A stretch of DNA of 64,000 bases from Pancytospora philotis (taxonomy: Eukaryota > Microsporidia): assembly GCA_023647555.1 (NCBI GenBank), contig JALRLY010000271.1:50937-114936 (forward strand). The letters run 5' to 3'. The notes under the pieces are model-generated. The model was not told the origin of the DNA. It was given only the letters and a program-made list of their open reading frames with translations, and made no database searches. The position numbers and the translations under genes were made by a program. Of this stretch, positions 18,619 through 27,876 are shown piece by piece. How positions within the stretch are numbered: position 1 is the first letter of the stretch; the number at the start of each line of letters is the position of its first letter.

Positions 18619-18983
18619 GCGCGCTATTCCATTTATAACAAATCCAGGCGCGCGAGCCGACTAGTTTAGGCATTTGAATTGTCTGCAAAGGCAGCTCAAG
18701 CTGAGAGATACTAGCACGATATTCAACATTTAAATGTAACTAAAAGCTACCACGGCTCTGTTACTTACCAGTAGCAATGCTGATCAGAGCTGATTTCTTA
18801 TCAGCATGCATCGAACCGAGCAGAGTGATTATTTGCACCACACTGTATATAATATTACATACACTCAGATGCATGTACTCATCCATTTTGTACTAGAACA
18901 CCGCTGAATCAGCCACAGCAGCTGTTAGCGCCAAAACCGTGCCCCGAGCTCGGCTTTTGTGCTCCCGCGCCATCACCCATCTG
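18619..18983. other. Divergent intergenic region
   Basis: 365 bases between the divergent uncharacterised gene and the phosphatase gene. AT-rich, with CATCACCCATCTG directly before the phosphatase ATG. No other feature seen. Confidence 0.5.
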
Positions 18984-19802
18984 ATGGAGATGGATTCCAG
19001 GAACGTGCACGAAAGACTGCATGCGGCGCTGCTGGACAAGAAGGCCTCGATAAAGGCCTTTCTGCTGGAGCGCAACTACAGCGGCGCGCTGAGGCAGATG
19101 AACAGGATCTCCTTCCCGTTTATGATACCGCGGTGCGACTACGACGCCTTCCAGATCACACCGTACTCCACCGAGGTGTCCGACGTGCTTGGCATTCCCT
19201 ACGTCAACGCCTCGTTCATCCAGGGGCTGGCGATGCCCACGATAGCGGTGCAGTACCCGAAGGCAGAGTACTACGAGCGCTTCAGAGAAATGGTCCTCAG
19301 AAGCGGGACCGCGCTCATCCTATCCCTGACCGGGTGTGCGGAGTATTTCAGCGATTCCGAGCGCACCAGCAGCAGGGAAATAAGGACACCGGCGGGGCCA
19401 GGCAGCAGGGTCTTTCTGCGCGACCAGACGTACGACGTCGAGGGGCACGCGGTGCGGGTGATCAGGGTGGAGGGCTGGCCAGACCACGGCGTGCTGCCGC
19501 CAGCGGAGATGCAGCAGTTTTACGAGTACGTCGAGACGCTCGAGCAAACGGTCAAGAACGAGCCGCAGATGATCCACTGCCGGGCGGGCGTGGGACGCAC
19601 CGGCACATACGTGATGTACAAGCTCCTCAAGGGCGCGCCGTGCATCTCGGTGGACACCTTCCTCGACACGCTGCTCCGGCTGCGCTCGTACCGGCCCCTT
19701 TTTGTGGAGACGAGCGAGCAGCTGGAATTCCTGTGCGACGCGTTCCTGAGCTTGGCCGATAGCAGCTCCAGCAAGGCCAGTGAGAATAGAGTCAGACAAT
19801 AA
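18984..19802 (+). CDS. Protein tyrosine phosphatase
   Basis: 272 residues from the ATG at 18984 (a second ATG lies two codons on). The catalytic P-loop is IHCRAGVGRTGT with the nucleophilic Cys near residue 199. The WPD loop is GWPDHGVL near residue 163, supplying the general acid Asp. A Q-loop-like FVETSEQLEF follows, in which the first of the two usual glutamines is Glu. The pTyr-recognition region is represented by YVNASFIQG (family NYINAS). The enzyme is close to a bare catalytic domain (usual 280), probably cytosolic. The C-terminal 15 residues are Ser-rich and may be a disordered tail. Function in the parasite is unknown. Confidence 0.9.
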   Translation: MEMDSRNVHERLHAALLDKKASIKAFLLERNYSGALRQMNRISFPFMIPRCDYDAFQITPYSTEVSDVLGIPYVNASFIQGLAMPTIAVQYPKAEYYERFREMVLRSGTALILSLTGCAEYFSDSERTSSREIRTPAGPGSRVFLRDQTYDVEGHAVRVIRVEGWPDHGVLPPAEMQQFYEYVETLEQTVKNEPQMIHCRAGVGRTGTYVMYKLLKGAPCISVDTFLDTLLRLRSYRPLFVETSEQLEFLCDAFLSLADSSSSKASENRVRQ

Positions 19803-19909
19803 AGTATTAAACTGCTGTATTTGTACCATAACTAAAATACGTGCAAAGTAAGATCAGAACAATTTAACACTCTCTAGATCGGCGTTGCAACGCCAGCAAC
19901 ACACTGCAT

Positions 19910-20635
19910 TCAGACCTCCGCCCTTTTGTGCTTGTAGCCTCTGCTCTTCTTCAGCTGGATCTCGCTCAGATCCTGCCGGTCGAGGTGGATCTTGCCGATC
20001 ACGTCCTTCGTGGCGGTCTTCTCCGTCTTCACCTTCTTCTTCGCCTTCTGCGGGCCGAGCGCCTCCTTCCAGAGATCGTCGCCGCAGTAGAACTCCGACG
20101 CGACGGTCATCTCGAAAAACGGCCCGACGTCCTCGATGCTGTGGTCGGTCAGGACGCGCACAAACTTGAGCGTGTAGACACCGCCGACCTGCGCGATGAC
20201 CCAGGCGTAGCGTATGCCCTGCAGGCACACGGCGCGGGTGCGCTGGTGGAACAGATCCACGAGCATGTTCTCGAGCCGCGGGTTCGTGATCCCCTGCAGC
20301 AGCACGAAGTACTTCACGTACAGCTCCGGCGCGACCGACGGGAAGTCCGCGGACCCCCTCATCGACTTGACGTTGAACTTCACGAGCTCGAGGAACTGGC
20401 TGTCGTACGCCCTGCCCAGCACGAGCGTCTTCTCGTCGGTGCTGCTCACGAAGAACGCCGCTTTCTTTTTCTTCATCAGCTTGAGCGTCGCGTCTGCATC
20501 CTTGAAGCAGTCGAGGCTCTCGCTGAGCGCCGCCGAGTCGCCGCGCAGGCTCGCGAACTCCGTGACGGCCTTGTGGCACTTCTTGCCGATGCAGAGGAGC
20601 GTCTTCCGGTCCTCGGGATGCTTCGCTCTCACCAT
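19910..20635 (-). CDS. RPF2: Brix-domain ribosome assembly factor Rpf2
   Basis: 241 residues. The Brix domain occupies about residues 25-190, and the C-terminus carries the strongly conserved GKIHLDRQDLSEIQ followed by KKSRGYKHK. That corresponds to the Rpf2 block G-x-hydrophobic-H-hydrophobic-x-RQDL. Rpf2 with Rrs1 brings the 5S RNP into pre-60S particles in the nucleolus. The start is fixed by two AAATTTT boxes upstream and ACCCGCT right before the ATG. Convergent with the phosphatase gene. Rpf2, Nog1 and Rrb1, all 60S assembly factors, are encoded in the same window. Confidence 0.9.
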   Translation of the reverse strand: MVRAKHPEDRKTLLCIGKKCHKAVTEFASLRGDSAALSESLDCFKDADATLKLMKKKKAAFFVSSTDEKTLVLGRAYDSQFLELVKFNVKSMRGSADFPSVAPELYVKYFVLLQGITNPRLENMLVDLFHQRTRAVCLQGIRYAWVIAQVGGVYTLKFVRVLTDHSIEDVGPFFEMTVASEFYCGDDLWKEALGPQKAKKKVKTEKTATKDVIGKIHLDRQDLSEIQLKKSRGYKHKRAEV

Positions 20636-20642
20636 AGCGGGT

Positions 20643-20663
20643 AAATTTTTGGTGGAAATTTTT
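20643..20663 (-). promoter_or_regulatory. Double AAATTTT box of RPF2
   Basis: Two AAATTT-type boxes (20643-20650 and 20656-20663) five bases apart, upstream of ACCCGCT-ATG. Doubling of the box is shared with ribosomal protein genes of the window. Confidence 0.55.
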
Positions 20664-20915
20664 GAAGGCGGGCGGTTGAGCCGACGGTTGCGCTATGCGC
20701 ATGCAGGCGTTTGGCTATAATTTAATTGCTGTATGTATCTAGTTGCAATGAGATGTACTGCGAAGTGATACATCTGTAATTTATCAACGCTATTCGTTTA
20801 TCAGCACTTCTTCTCACGCCCTATTCACCGCACATAGAATCTTGGAGCCGTAGCACCGCCCAGAGCCTCCGCCGCCGGACCACGGCCGTTTTAAGCCAGT
20901 GAAAATTCTGCCCCA

Positions 20916-22487
20916 ATGATCCAAAATTTTTCGCACATCAACCAGATTCCGCAGTGCGGCGAGCTGATCGACATCGCCTTCAGCAAGACCAACCGCAAGA
21001 CGCCCACGCTGATCCGTGCCAAGATGCAGATCCACCGCATCCGCAGCTTCTACGTGCGCAAAGTGAAGTTCGCGGCCGGCGAGATCACGAGCCGCCTCGA
21101 GAATATCGTCAAGGAGTTCCCGGTGCTCGAGGACATGCACCCCTTCTACTCCGAGCTCATCAGCGTGCTGTACGACCGCGACCACTACAAGATCGCGCTC
21201 GGGCAGGTCAACGCCACGCGCCGGCGCATCGAGCTGATTGCCAGCACGAACACGAAGCTGCTCAACTTCGGTGACTCGTACTACCGCTGCAGGGAGCTGA
21301 AGCGCGCCGCGCTCGGCCGCATGGCCACGAGCCTGAAGAAGCTCGCGGACTCCTTCAAGTACCTCGAGGAGGTCCGGCAGCATCTGCGCAGGCTGCCCTC
21401 GATCGATCCCGGGGCGCGCACGCTCGTCATCTGCGGGTTCCCCAACGTGGGCAAGAGCTCCTTCATAAACGCCGTTTCCCAGGCGCACGTCGACGTCCAG
21501 TCCTACGCGTTCACCACCAAGAGCATTTTCGTGGGCCACTTCGACTACGAGGACCTGCGCTGGCAGATCCTCGACACGCCCGGAATCCTGGACCGCCCGC
21601 TGGCCGATCGGAACTCCGTGGAGATGCTCACCGTCGCGGCGCTGGCGCATCTGCGCTCGGTCGTCCTGTTCTTCATGGACCTCAGCGGCACGTGCGGCCA
21701 CTCGGTGGACGAGCAGATCAGCCTGTACGAGAGCCTCACGCCGCTGCTCGATGCGCAGGTGATCATCGTGCTCTCCAAGGCCGACCTGTACGCCGGCGAG
21801 GCCAGCAGCGACGAGTCCGTTGCGAGGTTCTTCGCGGGCAAGCGCGTGGTCGAGGTGAGCGTGGCGGAGGGCCGCAACATCATGGAGGCCCGCAACGCCG
21901 CTTGCGACGCGCTGCTCGCCGAGCGCATTGCCGAGAAGAAGGACCAGATCGGCTCTCTGATGCACCGCATCAAGCCGATGATCCCGGTCGTGCTCAACGA
22001 GAAGTACGAGAGCGAGCACCTCGGCACGAACCCGGTGATGGGCCTGCACGAGAACGAGGGCTACTTCTCCGAGCACAAGTACGACATTATGCCCGAGTTC
22101 TACAACGGCAAGAACGTGGCCGACTTCATCGACGCCGGCATCACGCAGCATGTGGAGACGGTCGAGCAGATGGTCAGCCAGGACGAGCTGCGCCGCTTCG
22201 ACATCATGAACAAGGACGAGCGCGAGATGTACGACCTGTGCAACAACGCACGGCTCACCGCCGCGATGCGCGCGCATTTCGCTAGACGCGCCACGATGCC
22301 TGCGAGCTGGAAGAACAAAGTCACGACGAGCGGCGCCATTGTGGCCGACCTGAGGACCGCCGTGCCTGTCGTCCGCGAGGTCAAGGAGTCGCACAACAAG
22401 AAGGTGGCCAAGGAGGTGAAGAAAAACTACCTGGACATGAAGGCCAAGCACCTGTTCCGCCCCCGCGGCAACAAGTTTGCGAATTAG
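20916..22487 (+). CDS. NOG1: Nucleolar GTPase Nog1
   Basis: 523 residues. The N-terminal helical domain (1-160) with TPTLIRAKMQIHRIRSFYVRKVKF is typical of Nog1. The G domain shows GFPNVGKSS (G1, near residue 173), DTPGILD (G3) and LSKAD (G4). Nog1 joins the pre-60S particle and its C-terminal tail plugs the peptide exit tunnel. The tail here is short and ends basic; yeast Nog1 has 647 residues. The ATG follows GAAAATTCTGCCCCA. Confidence 0.95.
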   Translation: MIQNFSHINQIPQCGELIDIAFSKTNRKTPTLIRAKMQIHRIRSFYVRKVKFAAGEITSRLENIVKEFPVLEDMHPFYSELISVLYDRDHYKIALGQVNATRRRIELIASTNTKLLNFGDSYYRCRELKRAALGRMATSLKKLADSFKYLEEVRQHLRRLPSIDPGARTLVICGFPNVGKSSFINAVSQAHVDVQSYAFTTKSIFVGHFDYEDLRWQILDTPGILDRPLADRNSVEMLTVAALAHLRSVVLFFMDLSGTCGHSVDEQISLYESLTPLLDAQVIIVLSKADLYAGEASSDESVARFFAGKRVVEVSVAEGRNIMEARNAACDALLAERIAEKKDQIGSLMHRIKPMIPVVLNEKYESEHLGTNPVMGLHENEGYFSEHKYDIMPEFYNGKNVADFIDAGITQHVETVEQMVSQDELRRFDIMNKDEREMYDLCNNARLTAAMRAHFARRATMPASWKNKVTTSGAIVADLRTAVPVVREVKESHNKKVAKEVKKNYLDMKAKHLFRPRGNKFAN

Positions 22488-22760
22488 GCGGCCGTGTTAT
22501 GTACGCTTGATTAAATACTACGAACGATTCCATTTTGTAAGATGTGCTGGTGTTGCTGGGCTACGGGTTGCTGCATATCCTTTCTTTATGTTCAATTCGC
22601 CTTAGCTAAATCTACAGCCTTACAATATGCAGCGGAGGCTTACCTGTCGCAGATGCTACAAGTTATCTTGGTGGTCTAGCACGCCTTCGAGATCCCACGT
22701 GCGGAGATCTGTAAATTTTTTGCAAAATTATTCGGATTCCAACTGATTTTTCACCCATTA

Positions 22761-24071
22761 ATGGCTAGGCAGGTGCTGGGATGGTTGGCGAAATTCGGTG
22801 CTATTGTATTTGCAGTAGCGGGCCCGCTGGGCCCTGAGGAGGCCGCACCAAGCAGCGCTCCTCTGAAGCGCATCGGCCCGATTATAGAATCCATTGACCG
22901 GGGAAATCGGCACGACAAAATTATTATTAGATCAATTAACCGGTGTGCACATAAAATTCTGTATGGAATATCAGCTAAACAATGCATTGGCAAGGCAGGA
23001 GCAGAGTTTTCGTACACAAATAGTAAACCCGTAGCAATGCACCAGATCGTGGCCTGCATCACACGAGCCAAATCAGTCAGCGGTTGCATTCACAAGCTTC
23101 TCCCAAGAGATAACCGCTTATCAAAGTATGTGATGCTCCAAAAAATCATTAACACGGTAACAGCCGGGGGAGTCAGTGTCACTAACCTAGGCGCTGAATA
23201 TATCTATCGCGAGACTGACCCTGTGCACCCGAACATAACTAAGGCTCTCGATATTATAGATTATAATATCAAGCAGTGCTATGAGCTTGCACCCAGAGTA
23301 TTCATATCCGACGTTGAAAATTGCGAGCACGTTTACGATACCGTGGTGTACTTGTTCAAGGATGGGGCAGCGAATCTGGAGGCGCTGCAGGCCCGATTTA
23401 GAGAGATGGTGGAGGCGTGGTTCGACGAGATGGCTAGGGATTCCAACTTGCTCACCGCACAGGTCGTGAGCCTGATCACCGAGCTCACCAATGCTACATA
23501 CATAGAGAACCTCGATCAGTTTAATTTCAAGGGAATAGTGCTTGAAACTCTAACAGCCAAGGCGAATCCGTGGGCTGTGCGGATGATCGAGATGATAGTT
23601 TCGCGAGAAGACATAGCTGAGGAAGAAGTTCTGCAGTACATAAAAGACGACAAGAATGCACATGTTAGCCCATATTTTGCGCTGCAGTACATCCTGCACG
23701 TCTGCCATACGCAGGTAAAAAGCGATGAGTGGGCGTTAGGGCACTTATCCGATTACTTCTTCAAAACGCGTTTGGTGGCAACTAAGCTGCGTAGTTTGTA
23801 CGCTGAACCTGCAGAGCTGCCATTTAATCCCGCCACGCTACTGTACCGCATTGTTTTCTACATGTGTTCGCGCCCCGAGCTGAAGCTCGAAGCGCCGCGG
23901 TTTGCCGGCGCAGTTTTGCGGAGTGCTGGCCGCCAAGCGTTCAAAGATCTTGTCTGGGAGGCGCAAACGCACGGTGCGGCCGCCCTTCTGAACGACCTGC
24001 CTAGGAGCTTCACTCCGGGGGTAAGGGGTGTGTGGGAAGAATGCCTGATAGAAAATAATGCTGGCATTTAG
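22761..24071 (+). CDS. Secreted-family protein B (C-type unit)
   Basis: 436 residues, function unknown. A signal peptide is likely: VLGWLAKFGAIVFAVAGP. The body is the C-type unit. In order it shows a YDTVVYLFKD block near residue 195, an AWFDEMxxxSNLLTAQVVSLITEL block, a TLTAKANPWAVRMIEMIVS block, and HVSPYFALQYILHV near residue 306. It is tandem with gene C and clearly its closest relative; their 3' flanks also match. The leader has TTTTTCACCCATTA before the ATG. No transmembrane segment after the signal peptide is visible, so the protein is probably secreted. Predicted all-alpha. Confidence 0.75.
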   Translation: MARQVLGWLAKFGAIVFAVAGPLGPEEAAPSSAPLKRIGPIIESIDRGNRHDKIIIRSINRCAHKILYGISAKQCIGKAGAEFSYTNSKPVAMHQIVACITRAKSVSGCIHKLLPRDNRLSKYVMLQKIINTVTAGGVSVTNLGAEYIYRETDPVHPNITKALDIIDYNIKQCYELAPRVFISDVENCEHVYDTVVYLFKDGAANLEALQARFREMVEAWFDEMARDSNLLTAQVVSLITELTNATYIENLDQFNFKGIVLETLTAKANPWAVRMIEMIVSREDIAEEEVLQYIKDDKNAHVSPYFALQYILHVCHTQVKSDEWALGHLSDYFFKTRLVATKLRSLYAEPAELPFNPATLLYRIVFYMCSRPELKLEAPRFAGAVLRSAGRQAFKDLVWEAQTHGAAALLNDLPRSFTPGVRGVWEECLIENNAGI

Positions 24072-24368
24072 TTCATATTCTTAGTCTTGCGCGGCACAGC
24101 TCTATTAAATTGTTTGCCTCACTTATAATTCGTAGACAGCAGTTTGCCTGAACATCGTACAGACAAAGGCACGTGGGGTTTTATTATTTAGCAGCCATCG
24201 CTCATAACAATCGTTTCACTGAGTGGGAAAACTATACAAAGGAGTATTCAGTAAACAGAATACAGCCACAATTAGTATCAAAAAGGAGTATTCCACCCGA
24301 CCAATCGATGATTCTGGTTTAAAAGGAGAAATATTCTGACAAAAACTAACCGTTTTTTTCTCCCATTG

Positions 24369-25721
24369 ATGGTGCGAACGGTATTGAGGTGGCTGGCACA
24401 GTTCAGCATCGCTGTATCTGTAGCAGCCGGGCCACTGGTTACTAAAGGGGCAAACCCCGACAGCCTCCTTCTGAGGTCCATTAGTCCGTTCTCAGACATT
24501 ATTGGACAACAAAATTTGAATGACAGCTTGATTCTCAGATCGATGAAGCGGCGTGCGTGTGATCTCTTAAATCTAAAATCGGCTGAAAACGGTACCACTG
24601 AGGAAGCGGAGATGGCCACATATGAAGACGATGTACCCGTAGCGATGCATCAGATTGTGGCCTGGATCGCGCAAGGCGGGGAAAGCACGAATGTCAGCGA
24701 CAGTATTGACAAACTCCTTCCACAAAGCGAACACCTATCAAAACACGTGATGCTTCAGAACATTATCAAATCTGTAGCAAGTGGGGGAGTCAATACCACA
24801 AATCTAGAAGCCGGACATATATTTCGCAGAACTAACTCGACTGATGCGAGAATGACTGAAGCGCTTGCTATCCTAAAGACCAAGATTGAGCGCTACTGTA
24901 GCCGCAAACCCGGGGAGTTCATATCTCGCATTGGTGATAACGAATTCGTTTATGATATTGTGGTGTACTTATTCAAGGACGCTGCGAAGAATCAAAAAAT
25001 AGTGCGGGCTCGGTTTAAGGAATTCTTGGAGGCGTGGTTCGAAGAGATGGATTATGGCTCAGACCTCCTCACCCAAAAAGTCGCGGGCCTGATCACCGAG
25101 CTCACGCAAGCCACTTACATAAAGAGCATAGATCAGTATGATTTTAAAAAAATCGTGCTCAAAACCTTAACGGCCAAAGCAAACCCGTGCGCTGTGAAAA
25201 TGGTAGAGATGATAGTTTCGCAAGAGGACATAGCCGAGGAAGAAGTCCTGGAATACATAGAAAGCGATAGAAATACGTATATTAGCCCGTGCTTTGTGCT
25301 GCAATACATCTCGCATATCCAGAATATGCGCAGAAATGGCGATGAATGGGCAACCAGGATGCTGCTGAACTACTTCTTCAACACGAGGCATACGGGGACT
25401 AGGCTACACAAATTCTACGCTGAAACTGCATCGCTGTCCATCATTTCTGCCCGGCCGCTGTACCGCATCGTCCTCTACATGTGGTCGCGTCCCGAGCTGA
25501 AGCCCGACGCGTCGCGGTTTGCCAGCGCAGTTCTCCGGAAGGACGGCCGTCACATATTCAAAAATTTGATCCGGGAAGCGCTAATTCACAGGGAAGTTAC
25601 TCTCATTAACGAGCTGCCTAAGGGCTTCACCCCAGGCCCAAAAGCTGTGTGGGAAGAATGTCGGGCGGAAATTGATGCTGAAATGGAGGTGGATAGTGGG
25701 AGCCTAGAAGGCGAAATTTAG
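24369..25721 (+). CDS. Secreted-family protein C (C-type unit), tandem copy of B
   Basis: 450 residues from the ATG at 24369 (the frame opens one codon earlier with TTG). Signal peptide VLRWLAQFSIAVSVAAGP is homologous to that of B and F (shared WLA-x-F core). The same C-type blocks occur, including YDIVVYLFKDAA and YISPCFVLQYISHIQ. It ends with an acidic 15-residue tail that B lacks. The duplicated 3' flank (AGCTCTATTAAA ... CTCACTTA) after both genes shows that the duplication included flanking DNA. Each copy keeps its own leader. Confidence 0.75.
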   Translation: MVRTVLRWLAQFSIAVSVAAGPLVTKGANPDSLLLRSISPFSDIIGQQNLNDSLILRSMKRRACDLLNLKSAENGTTEEAEMATYEDDVPVAMHQIVAWIAQGGESTNVSDSIDKLLPQSEHLSKHVMLQNIIKSVASGGVNTTNLEAGHIFRRTNSTDARMTEALAILKTKIERYCSRKPGEFISRIGDNEFVYDIVVYLFKDAAKNQKIVRARFKEFLEAWFEEMDYGSDLLTQKVAGLITELTQATYIKSIDQYDFKKIVLKTLTAKANPCAVKMVEMIVSQEDIAEEEVLEYIESDRNTYISPCFVLQYISHIQNMRRNGDEWATRMLLNYFFNTRHTGTRLHKFYAETASLSIISARPLYRIVLYMWSRPELKPDASRFASAVLRKDGRHIFKNLIREALIHREVTLINELPKGFTPGPKAVWEECRAEIDAEMEVDSGSLEGEI

Positions 25722-26177
25722 TTTGCATCCTGTGTCTGTGTATAGCAGCTCTATTAAAGTACTTGTCTCACTTAAAGTTTGTAGGCAGCTTTTTGCGGTA
25801 TGCATTCTGGTGCACTACAGCATTTACCCTGCTTCTTATACTGAATACTGCAAAGTGCCGGTGCCACTGGCTGGTCAAAATGTACATCCTCAACAAAAAC
25901 CCAGGCCAGCACTCCGTCGGCAGTAGCCAGAAATTTTTACTGCCATGGCATGCCAAACAAAGGGATGGTGCAGATCGCGCTTAAATGGCGACAAAATTTC
26001 GCAAGCACCACTGCTTGTAAAGGCATCGCAGTTTCCACCGCGGAGCAGCTGTACGAGCAGCAATAGGCCCCTTCTCCCTCCAAGCGCTAATAGATGCGCT
26101 ATTAAAACATGACGTAAAAATCAACACACCAGAGACCTATTGTCGCATTGTTTGTGATTTTTTTGTTGCCTTAATCG
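25722..26177. other. Intergenic gap with an orphan AAATTTTT-ATG
   Basis: 456 bases. Starts with the duplicated 3' flank of gene C. AAATTTTTACTGCC precedes an ATG at 25945 that opens a 55-codon frame of low-complexity composition; I do not call it a gene. The leader of the RhoGAP gene is at the right end. Confidence 0.4.
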
Positions 26178-27113
26178 ATGAGCTCTGGAGCTGACAAGGA
26201 CAGGAACAGCGGCGGCGAGCACGCGGAAGGCAGTACGAAGGCGTCGGCAGGCACGAACAGCAGCGCCGGCGCGGCAGACTGCGAAACGAACCCGCTGCTG
26301 ACGCTTGAGAAGAACAACACGATCAACGACATGGAGCAGTCGCAGGTCACCGACTACTTCAACTCTTTCCTGAAGCAGCACGGCGAGATCATTGATAGAA
26401 ATCTCGGGTCTTCGGCCTTCTACGAGCTGAAGGGCGGCCTTTTCTCTTTTCTGCGGCGCAGCTCGGACGAGATCAAAATACCCGAGGAGCGCACCGCGCA
26501 GACGGAGATCAGCTACTCGACGAAGCCGTTCAGCGCGCCGGCCGACCTGGACTACCTGATCAAGATCTTTTTCAAGATGGATCTGGGTGTCTCTGGCATT
26601 TTCCGCGTGAACTCCACCTCCGAGCGCATCGAGAACACCATCAAGCTGCTCAACGATGTGATCGCCGGCAAGCTTTCGCTGGAGGCCGACTACAGCACGT
26701 TCACCGATAATTTTGATATCATAGACATTGCAGAGACCTACAAGTACATTCTGCGCAACATGGAAACGAGCGTGGTGCCCTCGCGCTTTCTGCCCATGGC
26801 GAAGAAGATCAACACCATCGCCGATCCCGTCTACAAGCGCGTGTGCGCCTGCTTCTGGGTCTACGCGCTCCCTGCGATGAACAGACGCGTGCTCGAGCTC
26901 AACTCGCGCTTCGCGACTCTTTTCATCGAGGAGATCGAGAAGCGCGTGGCCAGCGGCAAGCCCACGCAGCTGAACATGTCCGGCCTTTCCAGGATCATGA
27001 TGCCCTGTCTGATGTGCGTTGGTGGCCAGGACATCGCCATAGAGGATGTGATGGCGCTTGCGGAGTTTACAAACTACCTGCTCACCAACTTCCGAGCGCT
27101 CGTCACAATCTAG
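26178..27113 (+). CDS. RhoGAP-domain-like protein
   Basis: 311 residues. A low-complexity, Ser/Gly-rich N-terminus (1-45) is followed by a helical region. From about residue 135, SGIFRVNSTSERIENTIKLL matches the RhoGAP block with the arginine finger (G-[IL]-[FY]-R-x-S/N). A second helix with ETYKYILRNME and the final NMSGLSRIMMPCLM match the later RhoGAP helices (K-x-x-L-R-x-L and N-L-x-x-x-x-x-P-x-L). RhoGAPs switch off Rho/Rac/Cdc42 GTPases. Overall similarity is weak and the second block is degenerate, so activity is uncertain. Confidence 0.6.
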   Translation: MSSGADKDRNSGGEHAEGSTKASAGTNSSAGAADCETNPLLTLEKNNTINDMEQSQVTDYFNSFLKQHGEIIDRNLGSSAFYELKGGLFSFLRRSSDEIKIPEERTAQTEISYSTKPFSAPADLDYLIKIFFKMDLGVSGIFRVNSTSERIENTIKLLNDVIAGKLSLEADYSTFTDNFDIIDIAETYKYILRNMETSVVPSRFLPMAKKINTIADPVYKRVCACFWVYALPAMNRRVLELNSRFATLFIEEIEKRVASGKPTQLNMSGLSRIMMPCLMCVGGQDIAIEDVMALAEFTNYLLTNFRALVTI

Positions 27114-27373
27114 CCCCTGTACCATAAATTAATTGTTTAGACAGCAGATCTTTAGAGTATTATTTTCAATGGATGCTATAATCGTATAATAATGTGTTGC
27201 CATATGATTTAAATAGAAATATCTCACTTATAAATTAACAATAATAAATTTATTATTCGTACAGACCATTAATGCGCCTATGAGACACCTCTGAGCAGAG
27301 ATCTGTGCAAATCCCCGCAATGCCCAATAAAGTCACCCATGGTTTTCCACAGAATACAAATTCACTCAGTTTG

Positions 27374-27670
27374 TCAGTTGAGAAGCCCAAACAGCTCCAG
27401 ATCCTGCTCGACCCCGTTGTCCTCGCTGTCGTCGTTGAACATGATGGACTGCTGGTTCGCCTCGAAGCAGGCATACCGCCTGTGTGCCTCGATCTCGTCC
27501 TGCGCGGCCTGCGCGATGGCGTCCTTCATCTTCTGGTACATGGCGGTGCGAAATCCCCTCTCGGTCTCCTTGATGGCGTTGGCCTCTGCGTTGTTGCTCT
27601 CGGTCTCCTCCTCGAAGTTGGACGTGCTGCTTTCTGAGTTCTGCCGTACTACTTTGCTGCGCATGGGCAT
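27374..27670 (-). CDS. Small acidic uncharacterised protein
   Basis: 98 residues, not recognised. The N-terminus is basic (RSKVVRQ), the middle is Glu/Asn/Ser-rich, residues 40-75 look like an amphipathic helix, and the end is acidic with a final LELFGLL. The leader has CCCTTCC before the first ATG and CCC before the third codon ATG, so either start is possible. Composition suggests a soluble, partly disordered adaptor. It is divergent from MCM6, 206 bases away. Confidence 0.45.
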   Translation of the reverse strand: MPMRSKVVRQNSESSTSNFEEETESNNAEANAIKETERGFRTAMYQKMKDAIAQAAQDEIEAHRRYACFEANQQSIMFNDDSEDNGVEQDLELFGLLN

Positions 27671-27860
27671 GGAAGGGCTTTGCTACAGAAATATTATCGA
27701 AGGGCGAAGCAAAATAGAAATATTATCGAAGAGGGAAGCAAAATGAATACATCAAATAATGGAAATAAACTCACATTTGAACGATATTTGTTTACTACCG
27801 CATGGCTTATCATCTACCATTCGTTAGCTACAACTCCTGCAACACATCAGAGAAATGCCG

Positions 27861-27870
27861 AAAATTTTTA
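27861..27870 (+). promoter_or_regulatory. AAATTTT box of MCM6
   Basis: AAAATTTTTA six bases before the ATG at 27877. It marks the true start within a longer open frame. Confidence 0.6.
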
Positions 27871-27876
27871 GCCACC

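Noticed and set aside
20814..22451. 545-codon minus-strand frame over NOG1
   Set aside because: Antisense shadow; NOG1 on the plus strand has all GTPase motifs.
25945..26112. 55-codon frame behind an AAATTTTTACTGCC leader
   Set aside because: Leader fits, but the peptide is low-complexity (Pro/Ser/Arg/Cys), has no visible structure and lies in a 3' flank; chance is likely.
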